Source of the DNA: Serinibacter salmoneus
GTDB taxonomy: Bacteria; Actinomycetota; Actinomycetes; Actinomycetales; Beutenbergiaceae
Reading direction: 5' to 3'
Length of the DNA stretch: 64,000 nucleotides
Assembly (NCBI RefSeq): GCF_002563925.1
Contig: NZ_PDJD01000001.1
Coordinates: 3,168,973-3,232,972, forward strand
A model generated the notes under the pieces. It had not been told where the DNA came from, searched no databases, and was given only the letters and a program-made list of their open reading frames with translations. Below are positions 14,525 to 24,400 of the stretch, piece by piece; within the stretch, counting starts at the first letter, position 1, and each line of letters begins with the position of its first letter. The position numbers were made by a program, and so were the translations under genes.

Positions 14525-15856
14525 ATGCAAACGAAGAGACGGCTCAGCGTGGTTGCGGCTCTCACGGCCTCGATCGGTCTGCTTGCAGCGTGCGGCAGTG
14601 GAGTCCAGCCCGGGGAGGGCAGTGACGCGGGCGACGGCGAGTCCAGTGCTGCCGGCGGCAGCGCCACCGCCTCCGCCTGGATCACGACCGGGTCCAGTGC
14701 CCTGTGGGCGGACTCCTTCGAGTGGTGGAACGAGCAGAACCCCGACGAGGCGTTCGAGGTCGAGGCCTTCGCCAACGATGCCTACAAGGAGAAGATCCGC
14801 ACGGCGGTCGGCGCCGGCAACGCCCCGACGCTGATCTTCGGCTGGGGCGGTGGTGGCCTGAAGGAGTACGTCGACAACGGCAACGTGGTGGACATCACCG
14901 AGGGGACGCAGGACGTCCTGGACCGCGTGATCCCCTCCGTCGCGGCCGGAGGCATCGTCGACGGCTCGGTGTACGGTGTGCCGAACGCGCAGAGCCAGCC
15001 CGTCATCATGTACTACAACGCCGAGCTCTTCGAGCAGGTCGGCGCGGAGGTCCCCACCACCTGGGACGAGGTGATGGAGGTCACCGCCACGTTCAACGAG
15101 GCGGGAATCGCGCCGTTCTCGGTTGCCGGGCAGTCCAAGTGGCCCTACCTGATGTGGATCCAGTACCTCACGGACCGCATCGGCGGCCCCGAGGTCTTCC
15201 AGGCGGTGCTCGACAACGAGCCCGACGCATGGTCCGACCCCGCGATCACCGAAGCGCTCACCAAGATCCAGGAGCTCGTCGAGGCCGACGGGTTCGTGGA
15301 CGGGTACGGATCGGTGGTGGCCGATGCCAACGCCGACCTCGCCCTGCTCTACACCGGCCGCGCCGCGATGATGCTGCAGGGCTCCTGGGTGTACTCGACC
15401 TTCAAGGCCGACGCCGAGGAGTTCACGATGGACGGTGGCCTCGGGTACACCACCTTCCCCGAGGTGGAGGGCGGCGCCGGTGACCCCGCGAACATCGTGG
15501 GCAACACCTCCAACTACTGGTCGGTCTCCGCCGATGCCGATGAGGCGGCACAGGAGACCGCGGTCTCCTACCTCAACGAGATCATCTTCGACGAGGAGTA
15601 CACCGACCTGCTGCTCTCCGAGGGTGGCGTTCCCCCGGTGACAGGCCTGGAGGACCGGATCGCGGAGATCGAGGACTCCTCGTTCGTGGAACTCGCCTAC
15701 GGCATGGTGCGCGACGCCCCGCACTTCCAGCTCTCCTGGGACCAGGCGCTTGCTCCTGCGGCCGCTCAGGAACTGCTGACGAACCTGGAGAACATCTTCT
15801 TGCTCCAGATCACGCCGCAGGAGTTCGTCGACAACATGAACGCGACCATCGAATGA
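14525..15856 (+). CDS. Sugar ABC transporter substrate-binding lipoprotein (CUT1)
   Basis: ATG at 14525 follows a good aaggaag ribosome binding site and opens a lipoprotein signal peptide (MQTKRRLSVVAALTASIGLL, lipobox LLAAC); the longer frame upstream is non-coding leader. The mature protein is a family 1 extracellular solute-binding protein (443 aa) with typical VYGVPNAQSQPVIMYYNAEL and GRAAMMLQGSWV motifs. It is tethered outside the cell and passes sugar to the two permeases that follow without a gap. With GH120 downstream the ligand is probably a xylo-oligosaccharide. The ATPase of the importer is not encoded here, so a shared MsiK-like ATPase is likely. Confidence 0.88.
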   Translation: MQTKRRLSVVAALTASIGLLAACGSGVQPGEGSDAGDGESSAAGGSATASAWITTGSSALWADSFEWWNEQNPDEAFEVEAFANDAYKEKIRTAVGAGNAPTLIFGWGGGGLKEYVDNGNVVDITEGTQDVLDRVIPSVAAGGIVDGSVYGVPNAQSQPVIMYYNAELFEQVGAEVPTTWDEVMEVTATFNEAGIAPFSVAGQSKWPYLMWIQYLTDRIGGPEVFQAVLDNEPDAWSDPAITEALTKIQELVEADGFVDGYGSVVADANADLALLYTGRAAMMLQGSWVYSTFKADAEEFTMDGGLGYTTFPEVEGGAGDPANIVGNTSNYWSVSADADEAAQETAVSYLNEIIFDEEYTDLLLSEGGVPPVTGLEDRIAEIEDSSFVELAYGMVRDAPHFQLSWDQALAPAAAQELLTNLENIFLLQITPQEFVDNMNATIE

Positions 15857-16758
15857 CCCGTGGCGCCGGAACCGGTGCGGCTCGTCGCCGCCGCACCGGC
15901 CCGGCCCCATGGCTGGCGGCGCCGGCGCTGGGGTTCTTCGCGTTCTTCGCGCTGCTTCCCCTCGTCGGGGTCCTCGTCCTGAGCTTCACCAGCTGGGACG
16001 GGCTGGGGTCCCCCGAGTTCATCGGTGGATCCAACTGGTCGCGCATGCTCGCCGACCCCCTCACCCACAACGCCATCTGGCTCTCGGTCAAGGTCGTGCT
16101 GCTGTGTCTGCTCTTCCAGGCGCCGGCCAGCCTGCTGCTCGGGGTTTTCATGGCCGGCAAGCAGAAGTGGCGTGAGGTGCTGTCCATCCTGTACTTCCTG
16201 CCGCTGCTGTTCTCCTCCGCGGCGGTGGCGATCGCGTTCAAGTCGCTCCTCGACCCCAACTTCGGGCTCGGGGCGGCCACCGGACTGGACTTCCTCAGTC
16301 AGGACTGGCTCGGGCAACCCGACCTCGCGCTCGTGGTGACGGTCTTCGTCATCTCGTGGTGCTTCATCCCGTTCCACTCGCTGCTCTACCAGGCGGGTGC
16401 GCGGCAGATCCCGACCACGATGTACGAGGCGGCGCTGCTCGACGGCGCCAACACCTGGCAGCGGTTCTGGCAGATCACGATCCCGCAACTGCGGTACACG
16501 ATCGTCACCTCGACCACGCTGATCCTGGTGGGGTCGCTCACCTACTTCGACCTGATCTACGTGCTGACCGGTGGTGGCCCGGGGGATGCGACCCGCATCC
16601 TTCCGCTGCACATGTACCTCACCGGATTCCGATCCTTCGACATGGGTGGTGCCAGCGTGGTCGCCGTCCTGCTCGTGGTGGTGGGCCTGACGATGTCGCT
16701 CGGACTCAACCGGATGTCCGGGAGCCACCGCATGGACTCTCAGCAGGAGGGAGCCTGA
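15853..16758 (+). CDS. Sugar ABC transporter permease, MalF type
   Basis: The 301-residue membrane protein has six hydrophobic segments and the EAA loop EAALLDGANTWQRFWQITIP near residue 194, which docks the ATPase. Its ATG overlaps the stop of the binding-protein gene (ATGA) and its stop overlaps the next start. It pairs with the downstream MalG-type protein to form the pore of a CUT1 importer. Confidence 0.9.
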   Translation: MTRGAGTGAARRRRTGPAPWLAAPALGFFAFFALLPLVGVLVLSFTSWDGLGSPEFIGGSNWSRMLADPLTHNAIWLSVKVVLLCLLFQAPASLLLGVFMAGKQKWREVLSILYFLPLLFSSAAVAIAFKSLLDPNFGLGAATGLDFLSQDWLGQPDLALVVTVFVISWCFIPFHSLLYQAGARQIPTTMYEAALLDGANTWQRFWQITIPQLRYTIVTSTTLILVGSLTYFDLIYVLTGGGPGDATRILPLHMYLTGFRSFDMGGASVVAVLLVVVGLTMSLGLNRMSGSHRMDSQQEGA

Positions 16759-17585
16759 TGACCGCCGTGAAGACTCGACCCAACATCATCGGGTCCTTCC
16801 TCGCGTGGGCGTGGCTCGCCGTCGTGCTGCTGCCCATCTACTTCATCCTGGTCTCCAGCCTGCGCCCGCAGGCGGTGTACTACACCGAGAATCCGCTCTC
16901 GATCCCCTCCGAGCCGACGCTGGGCGCCTATCAGCGAGTGCTGGAGAATGACTTCCTGCGGTACTTCGCCAACAGCGTGATCGTCACCCTGGCGACCGTG
17001 GCCATCCTGTTGGCGGTCTCGCTGATGGGCTCCTACGTCATCGTGCGATCCAGCAGCCCGGCCGCACGGCGGATCTTCACGATATTCCTGCTCGGTCTCG
17101 CCATCCCGATGCAGGCCACGATCATCCCGGTGTACTACCTGATCGTTCAGCTGGGCCTGTATGACACGCTCTGGGCGCTCATCCTGCCCTCGGTGGCGTT
17201 CGCGATCCCGATCACCGTGCTCATCCTGGTGAACTTCATTCGCGACGTCCCCAAGGAACTCTTCGAATCCATGCGGGTCGACGGTGCGGGGGACTGGATG
17301 ATCCTGTGGCGCCTCGTGCTCCCGCTGACCAAGCCCGCGCTGATGACGGTCGGGATCTACGACGCCCTCACCGTGTGGAACGGGTTCCTCTTCCCCCTGG
17401 TGCTCACCCAGAGCGCGGACATGCGCGTGATCCCGCTGTCGCTGTGGAGCTTCCAGGGAGAGTTCTCCACCGACATCCCCGCGGTGCTCGCCGCGGTGGT
17501 CCTGTCCATCCTGCCGCTGCTTGCCGCCTACATCGTGGGCCGTCGCCAACTGGTGGCGGGTCTGACCGCCGGCTTCGGCAAGTAG
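16758..17585 (+). CDS. Sugar ABC transporter permease, MalG type
   Basis: The 275-residue product starts at ATG 16758 inside the TGATG overlap; the long upstream extension of this frame is a shadow of the MalF gene. It has six membrane segments and an EAA-like loop FESMRVDGAGDWMILWRLVL. It is the second pore subunit of the xylo-oligosaccharide importer. The operon order binding protein, MalF, MalG, hydrolase is typical for CUT1 systems. Confidence 0.9.
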   Translation: MTAVKTRPNIIGSFLAWAWLAVVLLPIYFILVSSLRPQAVYYTENPLSIPSEPTLGAYQRVLENDFLRYFANSVIVTLATVAILLAVSLMGSYVIVRSSSPAARRIFTIFLLGLAIPMQATIIPVYYLIVQLGLYDTLWALILPSVAFAIPITVLILVNFIRDVPKELFESMRVDGAGDWMILWRLVLPLTKPALMTVGIYDALTVWNGFLFPLVLTQSADMRVIPLSLWSFQGEFSTDIPAVLAAVVLSILPLLAAYIVGRRQLVAGLTAGFGK

Positions 17586-17621
17586 CCGACCCATCGACTT
17601 CCTCAGCAGAAAGGCTGCACC

Positions 17622-19583
17622 ATGACCGAGATCCACGTCGCCACCAACGGCGATGACACCGCCGCCGGTACCGAGGCGGCCCCGCTGCGCACGATCGGCG
17701 CCGCAGCCGAACGGGCCGTGCCCGGGGACACCGTGCTGGTGCACGCCGGCACCTACCGCGAGTGGGTCAAGCCACGCCGCGGTGGCCTGAGCGATGCCCG
17801 GCGCATCACCTACGCCGCCGCCCCCGGCGAGCACGTGCGCATCACCGGCGCCGAGGTGATCACCGGCTGGGAGCCGGACCAGGGAGCGGCGTGGCGCGCC
17901 GTCGTGCCCAATGCCCTCTTCGGGGACCACAACCCCTTCGCCCGGGAGGTCGAGGGTGACTGGGTGGTGCAGCGACCAGGACAGGGCCCGCGTCACCTGG
18001 CCGAGGTCTACCTCGACGGCGCCGGCTCCTACGAGGTGGAGACCCTCGAGGAGGTCCGGGAGCCGCGCGAGCGGCGCACGGTGCTGGATGACTGGACCGA
18101 GCGGGAGGTCCCGGTCCCCGATGTGGCGGCCACCCGTCGCACCTGGTACGCGGAGGTCGGGCAGAGCGAGACCACCATCTGGGCGAGCTTCGACGGCGCC
18201 GACCCGCGCGAGCACGAGGTGGAGATCAACGTGCGCCGCTCGGTCTTCTACCCCACCGAGCACCACCTGGACTACATCACGGTGCGGGGCTTCGAGCTCG
18301 ACAAGGCCGCCTGCCCGTGGACCCCGCCGACCGCCGACCAGCCCGGTCTGATCGGCCCGAACTGGGCCAAGGGCTGGATCATCGAGGACAACGACATCCA
18401 CGACGCGAAGTGCTCCGCGGTCTCGCTGGGCAAGGAGGCATCCACCGGACACAACTACTGCACCGAGCGCGGTGACAAGCCCGGCTACCAGTACCAGCTC
18501 GAGTCGGTCTTCATCGCCCACTCCCGCGGGTGGGATGCCGAGCACATCGGCTCCCACATCGTGCGCCGCAACCACATCCACGACTGCGGGCAGAACGGCG
18601 TGGTCGGACACCTCGGCTGCGTGTTCTCCGTGATCGAGGACAACCACATCCACGCGATCGCCACCAAGCGCGAGTTCTACGGGTATGAGATCGGCGGGAT
18701 CAAGCTGCACGCCGCGATCGACGTGCAGATCCGCGGCAACCGGATCCACGACTGCTCGCTGGGGACCTGGCTGGACTGGCAGACCCAGGGCACCCGCGTC
18801 ACGCGCAACCTGTACTACGACAACTGCCGCGACCTGTTCATCGAGGTCAGTCACGGTCCCTACGTGGTGGACCACAACGTGCTCGCCTCGCCGGTCGCCC
18901 TGGACAACTTCAGCCAGGGCGGGGCCTACGTGCACAACCTGGTGGGTGGCGCCGTGCGGCTGGAGACGGTGCGCGACCGCGCCACCCCCTACCACCTGCC
19001 GCACACCACCCAGGTGGCGGGATACGCGGTGATCGAGGGCGGTGACGACCGGTGGATCGGCAACGTCTTCCTCGGTGGGGACCTGGCCGCGGCCTACCCG
19101 CAGGGCACGCTGGGGCATGAGCTGTCGGGCTACGGCACGGCGGGATACGCCGCCTACCCCGCCACATTCGAGGAGTACCTGCAACGCGTGGACACCGAGG
19201 GCGATCACCAACGCTTCCTCGGACAGCTGCAGCCGGCCTACCTCGCCCGCAACGTCTACCTGACCGGCGCGGCGGGACGCGACGGCGAGGACTCCCCGGT
19301 GGTGCTCGAGGGTGCGGCCGGGATCGCGGTGCGCGAGGAAGGCGACGCGGTCTACCTGGAGGCGAGGATGCCCGAGGGCTTCGACGAGGCCCGGCACGCG
19401 GCGGCTCACGCGGGCGAACTCCCCCGGGTCCGGTTCGCCGACGCCGAGTTCGAGGAGCGGGACGGCAGCCCCGTGCGGCTGGAGACGGACCTGCTGGGGG
19501 AGGCCGCGGCGTCCGGCACCCCGGTGGCGGCCGGCCCGATCGCCTCGCTCACGGCAGGCAGCGCCCGCATCCGCGTGTGGTGA
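17622..19583 (+). CDS. GH120 beta-xylosidase
   Basis: The 653-residue protein is a right-handed parallel beta-helix enzyme that closely follows the pattern of Thermoanaerobacterium XylC, the founding GH120 beta-xylosidase: YREWVKPRRGGLSDARRITY near the N-terminus, DQPGLIGPNWAKGWIIEDN, and the catalytic stretch SLGTWLDWQTQGTRVTRNLYY followed by FIEVSHGPYVVDHN. Asp385 and Glu408 align with the known nucleophile and acid/base (Asp382, Glu405). It has no signal peptide, so it hydrolyses xylo-oligosaccharides after import. An agaaagg ribosome binding site precedes the ATG, and the gene lies 36 bp after the permeases. Confidence 0.88.
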   Translation: MTEIHVATNGDDTAAGTEAAPLRTIGAAAERAVPGDTVLVHAGTYREWVKPRRGGLSDARRITYAAAPGEHVRITGAEVITGWEPDQGAAWRAVVPNALFGDHNPFAREVEGDWVVQRPGQGPRHLAEVYLDGAGSYEVETLEEVREPRERRTVLDDWTEREVPVPDVAATRRTWYAEVGQSETTIWASFDGADPREHEVEINVRRSVFYPTEHHLDYITVRGFELDKAACPWTPPTADQPGLIGPNWAKGWIIEDNDIHDAKCSAVSLGKEASTGHNYCTERGDKPGYQYQLESVFIAHSRGWDAEHIGSHIVRRNHIHDCGQNGVVGHLGCVFSVIEDNHIHAIATKREFYGYEIGGIKLHAAIDVQIRGNRIHDCSLGTWLDWQTQGTRVTRNLYYDNCRDLFIEVSHGPYVVDHNVLASPVALDNFSQGGAYVHNLVGGAVRLETVRDRATPYHLPHTTQVAGYAVIEGGDDRWIGNVFLGGDLAAAYPQGTLGHELSGYGTAGYAAYPATFEEYLQRVDTEGDHQRFLGQLQPAYLARNVYLTGAAGRDGEDSPVVLEGAAGIAVREEGDAVYLEARMPEGFDEARHAAAHAGELPRVRFADAEFEERDGSPVRLETDLLGEAAASGTPVAAGPIASLTAGSARIRVW

Positions 19584-19591
19584 TCCACCTC

Positions 19592-19627
19592 GCGGCGCAC
19601 CCGGGACCTCATGCCCGGGTGCGCCGC
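19592..19627 (+). terminator. Terminator of the xylo-oligosaccharide operon
   Basis: The 14-bp arms gcggcgcacccggg (19592-19605) and cccgggtgcgccgc (19614-19627) are perfectly complementary around an 8-nt loop, 8 bp after the GH120 stop. Confidence 0.8.
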
Positions 19628-19651
19628 AGCGCCGTTGCCTAGCGTGGAGGG

Positions 19652-21016
19652 GTGGACACGCTGACACCGCTCGTCGCCGAGACCGACGCCACCACGGGGG
19701 AGGAGCGCCGCACCTTCGAGGCCGCGGACGTCTTCTTCTCCACCACCGATACCAAGGGCGTCATCACTCACGCCAACGAGACCTTCCTGCGGCTGGCCCG
19801 GCTCGAGACCGACGCCGCGATCGGCTCGCCCCACAACCTCATCCGCCACCCCGGCATGCCCGGGGGCGCCTTCCGCCTGGTGTGGGACGAACTCGAGGCG
19901 GGGCGCCCGGTCTGCCTCTACATGGCCAACCGCGCTAGTGACGGGGTGCGCTACGACGTCGCCGCCACCATCAGCCCGATCGACGGCGGCTACCTCTCGG
20001 TGCGCCTGCGCCCCGGCGTGGCCGAGCTCGAACGGGGCGTGTTGCGCGCGCTGGACGCCACGCGCGCTGCCGAGCAGCAGTGGCAGGAGGGCGGCGTGGG
20101 TCGTCACGAGCGCGCCGAGCGCGGTTCCCAGGTGCTGCTCGAGCAGCTGGCGGACCTCGGGTACGCCTCGATGGCCGACCTCACCCGGGCGGTGCTGCCG
20201 CGCGAGGTCGAGGCCTTCCTCGCCGCGGTCCCCCCGGCCCGCGCGATGGGTGCCGGCCCCGGGCCGCTGCCCGCCGTGCTGCGTGCCGCGCAGAGCCTCG
20301 GGGTCAACGTCGGGGCCTTCGCCACGCGACTGGCCGACTTCGAGGACCTGGCTCGCCGGGTGCAGGCCGAGCGCGAGAGTGTGACCCCGGTGCTGGGGGA
20401 CCTGCGCCGGGTCGGCTCTCTCCTGCAGGAGGTCGCCGCCGCGGTGGCGGACCCCGACCTCGCCGCGCGTACCCGGGACATGGACGGGTGGATCGGTGAG
20501 GCGATCGCGGGCCTGGAGGATCTACCCGGCCAGCTGGACGACCTGCAGCGGGCGCTGCGTGACCTCGCCCTGCGCACCAGCATGCTCGTGCTGCACACCC
20601 ACACCGTGAGCCGGTTCACCAGCGAGGTCATCGCCTCCGGGCAGGAGCGCGGAACCGAACTGCGGCTGCTCTCGGATGCGCTTGCGCACGCGCTGGCGCA
20701 GGCGGAGCGGCAGGTGGAGGACGTGACGCGGCTGCTGCGGGAGATCCCCGAGCAGGTCGAGGCCGCCGTGCGCAGCACCGACAAGGTCGAGGTGCGCGCG
20801 GACGGGTGGCGCGCCGCCGTGACCGCGGATCAGGCACCGGCGGAAGCGAGGGCCGCGGCCGAGGAGGTGTGCCGCGTGATGCGCACCCAGCTGCAGCCAC
20901 TGGGTGAGATCGTCGGGCTCTCGGCGCGGATGCGGCAGACGCCGGTGCGGTTCGAGGTGGCGCAGGCGCGGGAGCAGGTGCAGCACATCGCCGCCGGGGT
21001 CGCCGGCCTCGCCTGA
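19652..21016 (+). CDS. Aer-like PAS protein with helical tail, no MCP hub
   Basis: The N-terminal 115 residues form a PAS domain of the Aer type (VFFSTTDTKGVITHANETFL, GSPHNLIRHPGMPGGAFRLV), which in chemotaxis receptors binds FAD and senses redox. The remaining 330 residues are predicted long helices without the conserved MCP signalling hairpin tip and without a membrane anchor. It is therefore a soluble PAS protein whose output partner is unknown; no che genes are nearby. The GTG start has only a closely spaced purine stretch, so the message may be leaderless. It stands alone between two terminators. Confidence 0.7.
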   Translation: MDTLTPLVAETDATTGEERRTFEAADVFFSTTDTKGVITHANETFLRLARLETDAAIGSPHNLIRHPGMPGGAFRLVWDELEAGRPVCLYMANRASDGVRYDVAATISPIDGGYLSVRLRPGVAELERGVLRALDATRAAEQQWQEGGVGRHERAERGSQVLLEQLADLGYASMADLTRAVLPREVEAFLAAVPPARAMGAGPGPLPAVLRAAQSLGVNVGAFATRLADFEDLARRVQAERESVTPVLGDLRRVGSLLQEVAAAVADPDLAARTRDMDGWIGEAIAGLEDLPGQLDDLQRALRDLALRTSMLVLHTHTVSRFTSEVIASGQERGTELRLLSDALAHALAQAERQVEDVTRLLREIPEQVEAAVRSTDKVEVRADGWRAAVTADQAPAEARAAAEEVCRVMRTQLQPLGEIVGLSARMRQTPVRFEVAQAREQVQHIAAGVAGLA

Positions 21017-21025
21017 GGCCGAGGC

Positions 21026-21042
21026 GCCCGCCGGTGGCGGGC
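21026..21042 (+). terminator. Hairpin after the PAS gene
   Basis: gcccgcc (21026-21032) pairs with ggcgggc (21036-21042) around ggt, 10 bp after the PAS gene stop. It probably ends that transcript before the riboswitch. Confidence 0.5.
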
Positions 21043-21120
21043 CGGAACCCGTCGCGGGCCGGCTTCCGTTGCCGGCGGCCCCCGGGTGTGAGACGGTGGC
21101 GGGGAGCCCGATCAGGGTCT

Positions 21121-21163
21121 CCCGGACGAGGGGTGCCGTACCCGGTGTGCGACAAGACGGCCC
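21121..21163 (+). promoter_or_regulatory. Guanidine-III (ykkC-III) riboswitch
   Basis: The sequence contains the conserved blocks CCGGACGAGG, GCCGTACCCGG and GACAAGACGGC in the order and spacing of the ykkC-III class, which folds as a pseudoknot and binds guanidinium. The 3' strand ends just ahead of the gggagg ribosome binding site of the Gdx gene, so ligand binding should free or expose that site and raise translation. It is the natural partner of a guanidinium exporter. I judged the match from memory of the consensus, not by a covariance search. Confidence 0.85.
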
Positions 21164-21176
21164 ACGGGAGGTTGTC

Positions 21177-21494
21177 ATGTCGTGGCTCGTTCTCATTCTC
21201 TCCGGGGTGCTGGAGGCCGTGTGGGCCACCGCCCTGGGCAAGTCGGAGGGATTCACCCGCCTCGGGCCGTCCCTGGTCTTCGCCGGTGCCCTGCTCGCGA
21301 GCATGGCGGGCCTCGCCTACGCCATGCGGGAGCTGCCGGTCGGCACGTCGTACGCGGTGTGGGTCGGCATCGGCGCGGTGCTGACCGTGGTCTATGCCAT
21401 GGCCACCGGCGGCGAGGTCGTGTCGGTGCTGAAGGTGCTGTTCCTGCTGATGATCGTCGGGGGAGTTCTCGGGCTGAAGCTGATCACGCACTGA
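21177..21494 (+). CDS. gdx: SMR-family guanidinium exporter Gdx (SugE type)
   Basis: The 105-residue protein has four hydrophobic helices, the membrane-embedded glutamate in SGVLEAVWATALGKSEGFTRL and the C-terminal VGGVLGLKLITH typical of the SugE/Gdx subfamily rather than EmrE-type multidrug exporters. It would work as an antiparallel dimer exchanging guanidinium for protons. A guanidine-III riboswitch directly upstream confirms the physiological substrate. The longer frame that starts at 20904 is not coding. Confidence 0.92.
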   Translation: MSWLVLILSGVLEAVWATALGKSEGFTRLGPSLVFAGALLASMAGLAYAMRELPVGTSYAVWVGIGAVLTVVYAMATGGEVVSVLKVLFLLMIVGGVLGLKLITH

Positions 21495-21497
21495 GGC

Positions 21498-24400
21498 TCA
21501 TGCCCGTGGTGGCTCGTAGGCGAGCTGCAGCACCCGCGTCTGCCCGCGGTGCACCAGCAGTGCCCGTCCGGGTGGTGCGTGCCGCGCCTTCACCCCGCCC
21601 ACCAACGCTCCCTCCGCTGGGTCGCCGGAGAGCAGGATCCCCGGTGCGCCCAGATCCCGCGCGGCCTGCAGCACCGGGTCGAACGAGGCGCGGGCGGCGC
21701 CCCCGGTCCTGCGGGTGAACACGAGCCGCAGGCCGATATCGGCGGCGAAGGGGAGCAGGGGCACCAGGGGGGCGAGCGCGCTGCCCTGCGACGTGGTGAG
21801 CAGGTCGTAGTCGTCCGCGAGCACCGTGACCTCGGCGCCGTGCCACCAGGACCTCGTGCGCAGTTGCGCCGGGGTGACCTCGGCTCCGGGCAGACGCCCG
21901 CGCAGGTACTCGGCCAGGGATGTCACCTGCGCGAGCGCCGCCTCGTGACTCGCGGCGTAGCCCAGCAGTGCGGGTTCCGCCACGTCCGAGAGCAGGGACC
22001 GGCGCGGGTCCAGGACGAGGACCTGATCCCCCGCGCCGGAGGGGGCGTGGTGCGTGACCTCCTGCGCGAGGAGCCGCAGGAGGGAGGACTTCCCCGATCC
22101 GGCGTCCCCGAACACCGTCAGCACGCGCTCGTTGCCATCCAGCAGGAACGGGTGCAGGCTCTCCTCCTCCAGGCCCAGCATGATCGAGGGCGCAGTCGGG
22201 CGATCGGGTGTGCCCGGGGGTATCGCGTCCTCTCGCACGATCCCCCCGCTGGTGATCTCCTGGCGGCTGATGCGGTCGGGCAGGAGGCGCAGGCGGGGTC
22301 CGGCGGGGCCACGCCATGCCGCGGTGAGGCGCGCCGCCCACTGGGCCTCGCCGTCGGATGCCCGCGACTGGTCCGCCAGCGGGAGCGCGAGGAGCATGGC
22401 GTGGCCCTGCGGGGTCAGGCCGCGCCCGGGCACATCGGCGGGGACGGACTGCGCGAGCCGGCGGCTGTGGACGGAGTCGGTGGTCTCGCCGAGACGCAAC
22501 TCCAAGCGGGTTCCGAGCGCGTCCTTCAGCGCGGCGCGCAGGTCGAGCCAGCGCTTGGCGCTGACGATGATGTGCACGCCGAAAGCCAGGCCACGGGCCG
22601 CGATGTCCTGCACCACCGGGGTGAGGTCCTCGTGGTCGGCGCGCAGGGCGGCGTAGTCGTCGATCACGAGGTAGATCTCGCCGTACCCGTCGTCGCAGCC
22701 GGGAGCCCGGCGCGCACGGTAGTCGGTGATCGAGTCGATGCCGTGGTCGGCGAAGAAGCCCTCGCGCTGTCGCAGGATCGTGGCGACCTCCGCCACGCTG
22801 CGCCGCACCACGTCGCTCTCGCGGCGGCGGGCGTACCCGGCCACCTGCGGCCATGCGTGCACGGGGCCGAGCCCGCCCGAGAGGTCGAGGGCGAAGACCT
22901 GCACCTCGAGCGGCGTGTGTGTCAGGGCGAGCGCCGCGACGATCGTTCGCAGGGCGGTGCTCGTGCCCGACCTGGGGCCTCCGACCACGGCGATGTTCCC
23001 TCCGGCGCCGTCGAGTGGGACCGTCAGTGTCTCTCGGCGTTGCTCGCGGGGGAGGTCCACCACGGCCACGGGAAGCGCCCGATGCTCCCGCCACGTCGGG
23101 GAGTGCAGGCCCAGGGTCGGGTCCTCGGCGAGGTCGCCGAGGAGCGCGCCCAGGGCGGGCGCACTGGTCAGCGGCGGCAGCCAGATCCGGTGCGCGGGTG
23201 CCCCGAGGTCGGTCATCGCCGCCACGCACGCGCTGAGCAGAGTGTCGGGCGCACCCGGCTCAGGGGTCGGCGTGAGGGCAGGCGTGGGGGCAGGGCCCGA
23301 GACGTAGGAGGCGCGGAAGGCGCGCAACTGCGTGGGTGCCCCCCGCAGGAGACCCAGCCCGGGCTCGGCGGGCAGGGTGTGGGCGTCGGGTACGCCGAGC
23401 ACCTGACGCGACTCCGCGGCGGAGAACGTGCGCAGCCCGATCCGGTAGGACAGGTGGGACTCCAGCCCGCGCAGCCGCCCCTCCTCCAGCCGCTGCGAGG
23501 CGAGGAGGAGGTGGACCCGCAGGGAGCGGCCCAGTCGCCCGATGGCCGCGAAGGTCTCGGCGAACTCGGGCCGAGCGGCCAGGAGCTCGGAGAACTCATC
23601 GCACACGATGAGCAGCGTCGGCAGCGGCTCGAGGTCCTCGCGGCCACCACGGCGTGCCCGCTCGTACTCCGCGACGCCGGCGAAGGGGCCGGTCCTGCGC
23701 AGGAGTTCCTGCCGCCGCGTGAGTTCTCCCTGCAGCGACTGCGCCATCCGTTCCACGAGGTCCAGTTCCTCGCCGAGGTTGGTGATGACGGCGGAGACGT
23801 GCGGCAGGGGTGCGATCGGCGCGAACGTCGCTCCGCCCTTGAAGTCCACCAGGAGAAGGTTCAGCTGCTCGGGGTCGTGGGTGAGGGTGAGGGCGAGGAC
23901 GAGCGTGCGCAGCACCTCGGACTTGCCGGACCCGGTCGCGCCGATGAGCAGCCCGTGGGGACCGAGTCCCCCCTCGGCGGACTCCTTGAGGTCGAGCATC
24001 ACCGGCGCGCCCTGCTCGTCGACACCGAGCGGGACGTGGAGCCGAGCCTCCTCTGCCCGCGCCTGCCAGGTGCGTCGCACCGTGGTGATGTCGCCGGATT
24101 CCGGGCGGGGTGGCAGCCCCAGGAGCTCCATCAGGCTCGAGGGTGCGCCGTGCTGTCCCTGGCTGCGGCACCGTGCGGCCGCGGGCGCGGCGAGCCGCCG
24201 CGCGATGGCGGTGGCCTCGGGGGCGCTCAGACTGTCGGGTCGCAGCGGCGCCACCGGTCCGGCGCCCCGCTGCAGCACGCTGCCGCCCACGAGGCGCACC
24301 AGGGCGCCGAAGGGCGGGATGTCGCCCGGCCGCGGGTCCACGCTGACCACCGTGACGCCCTGCACGCCGTCCCGGACCCGGCTGCCCTCGGCGCCGGGTG

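Noticed and set aside
16740-19667. A 975-codon minus-strand open frame opposite the GH120 gene
   Set aside because: It mirrors the third-position GC of the real plus-strand genes and has no recognisable motif.
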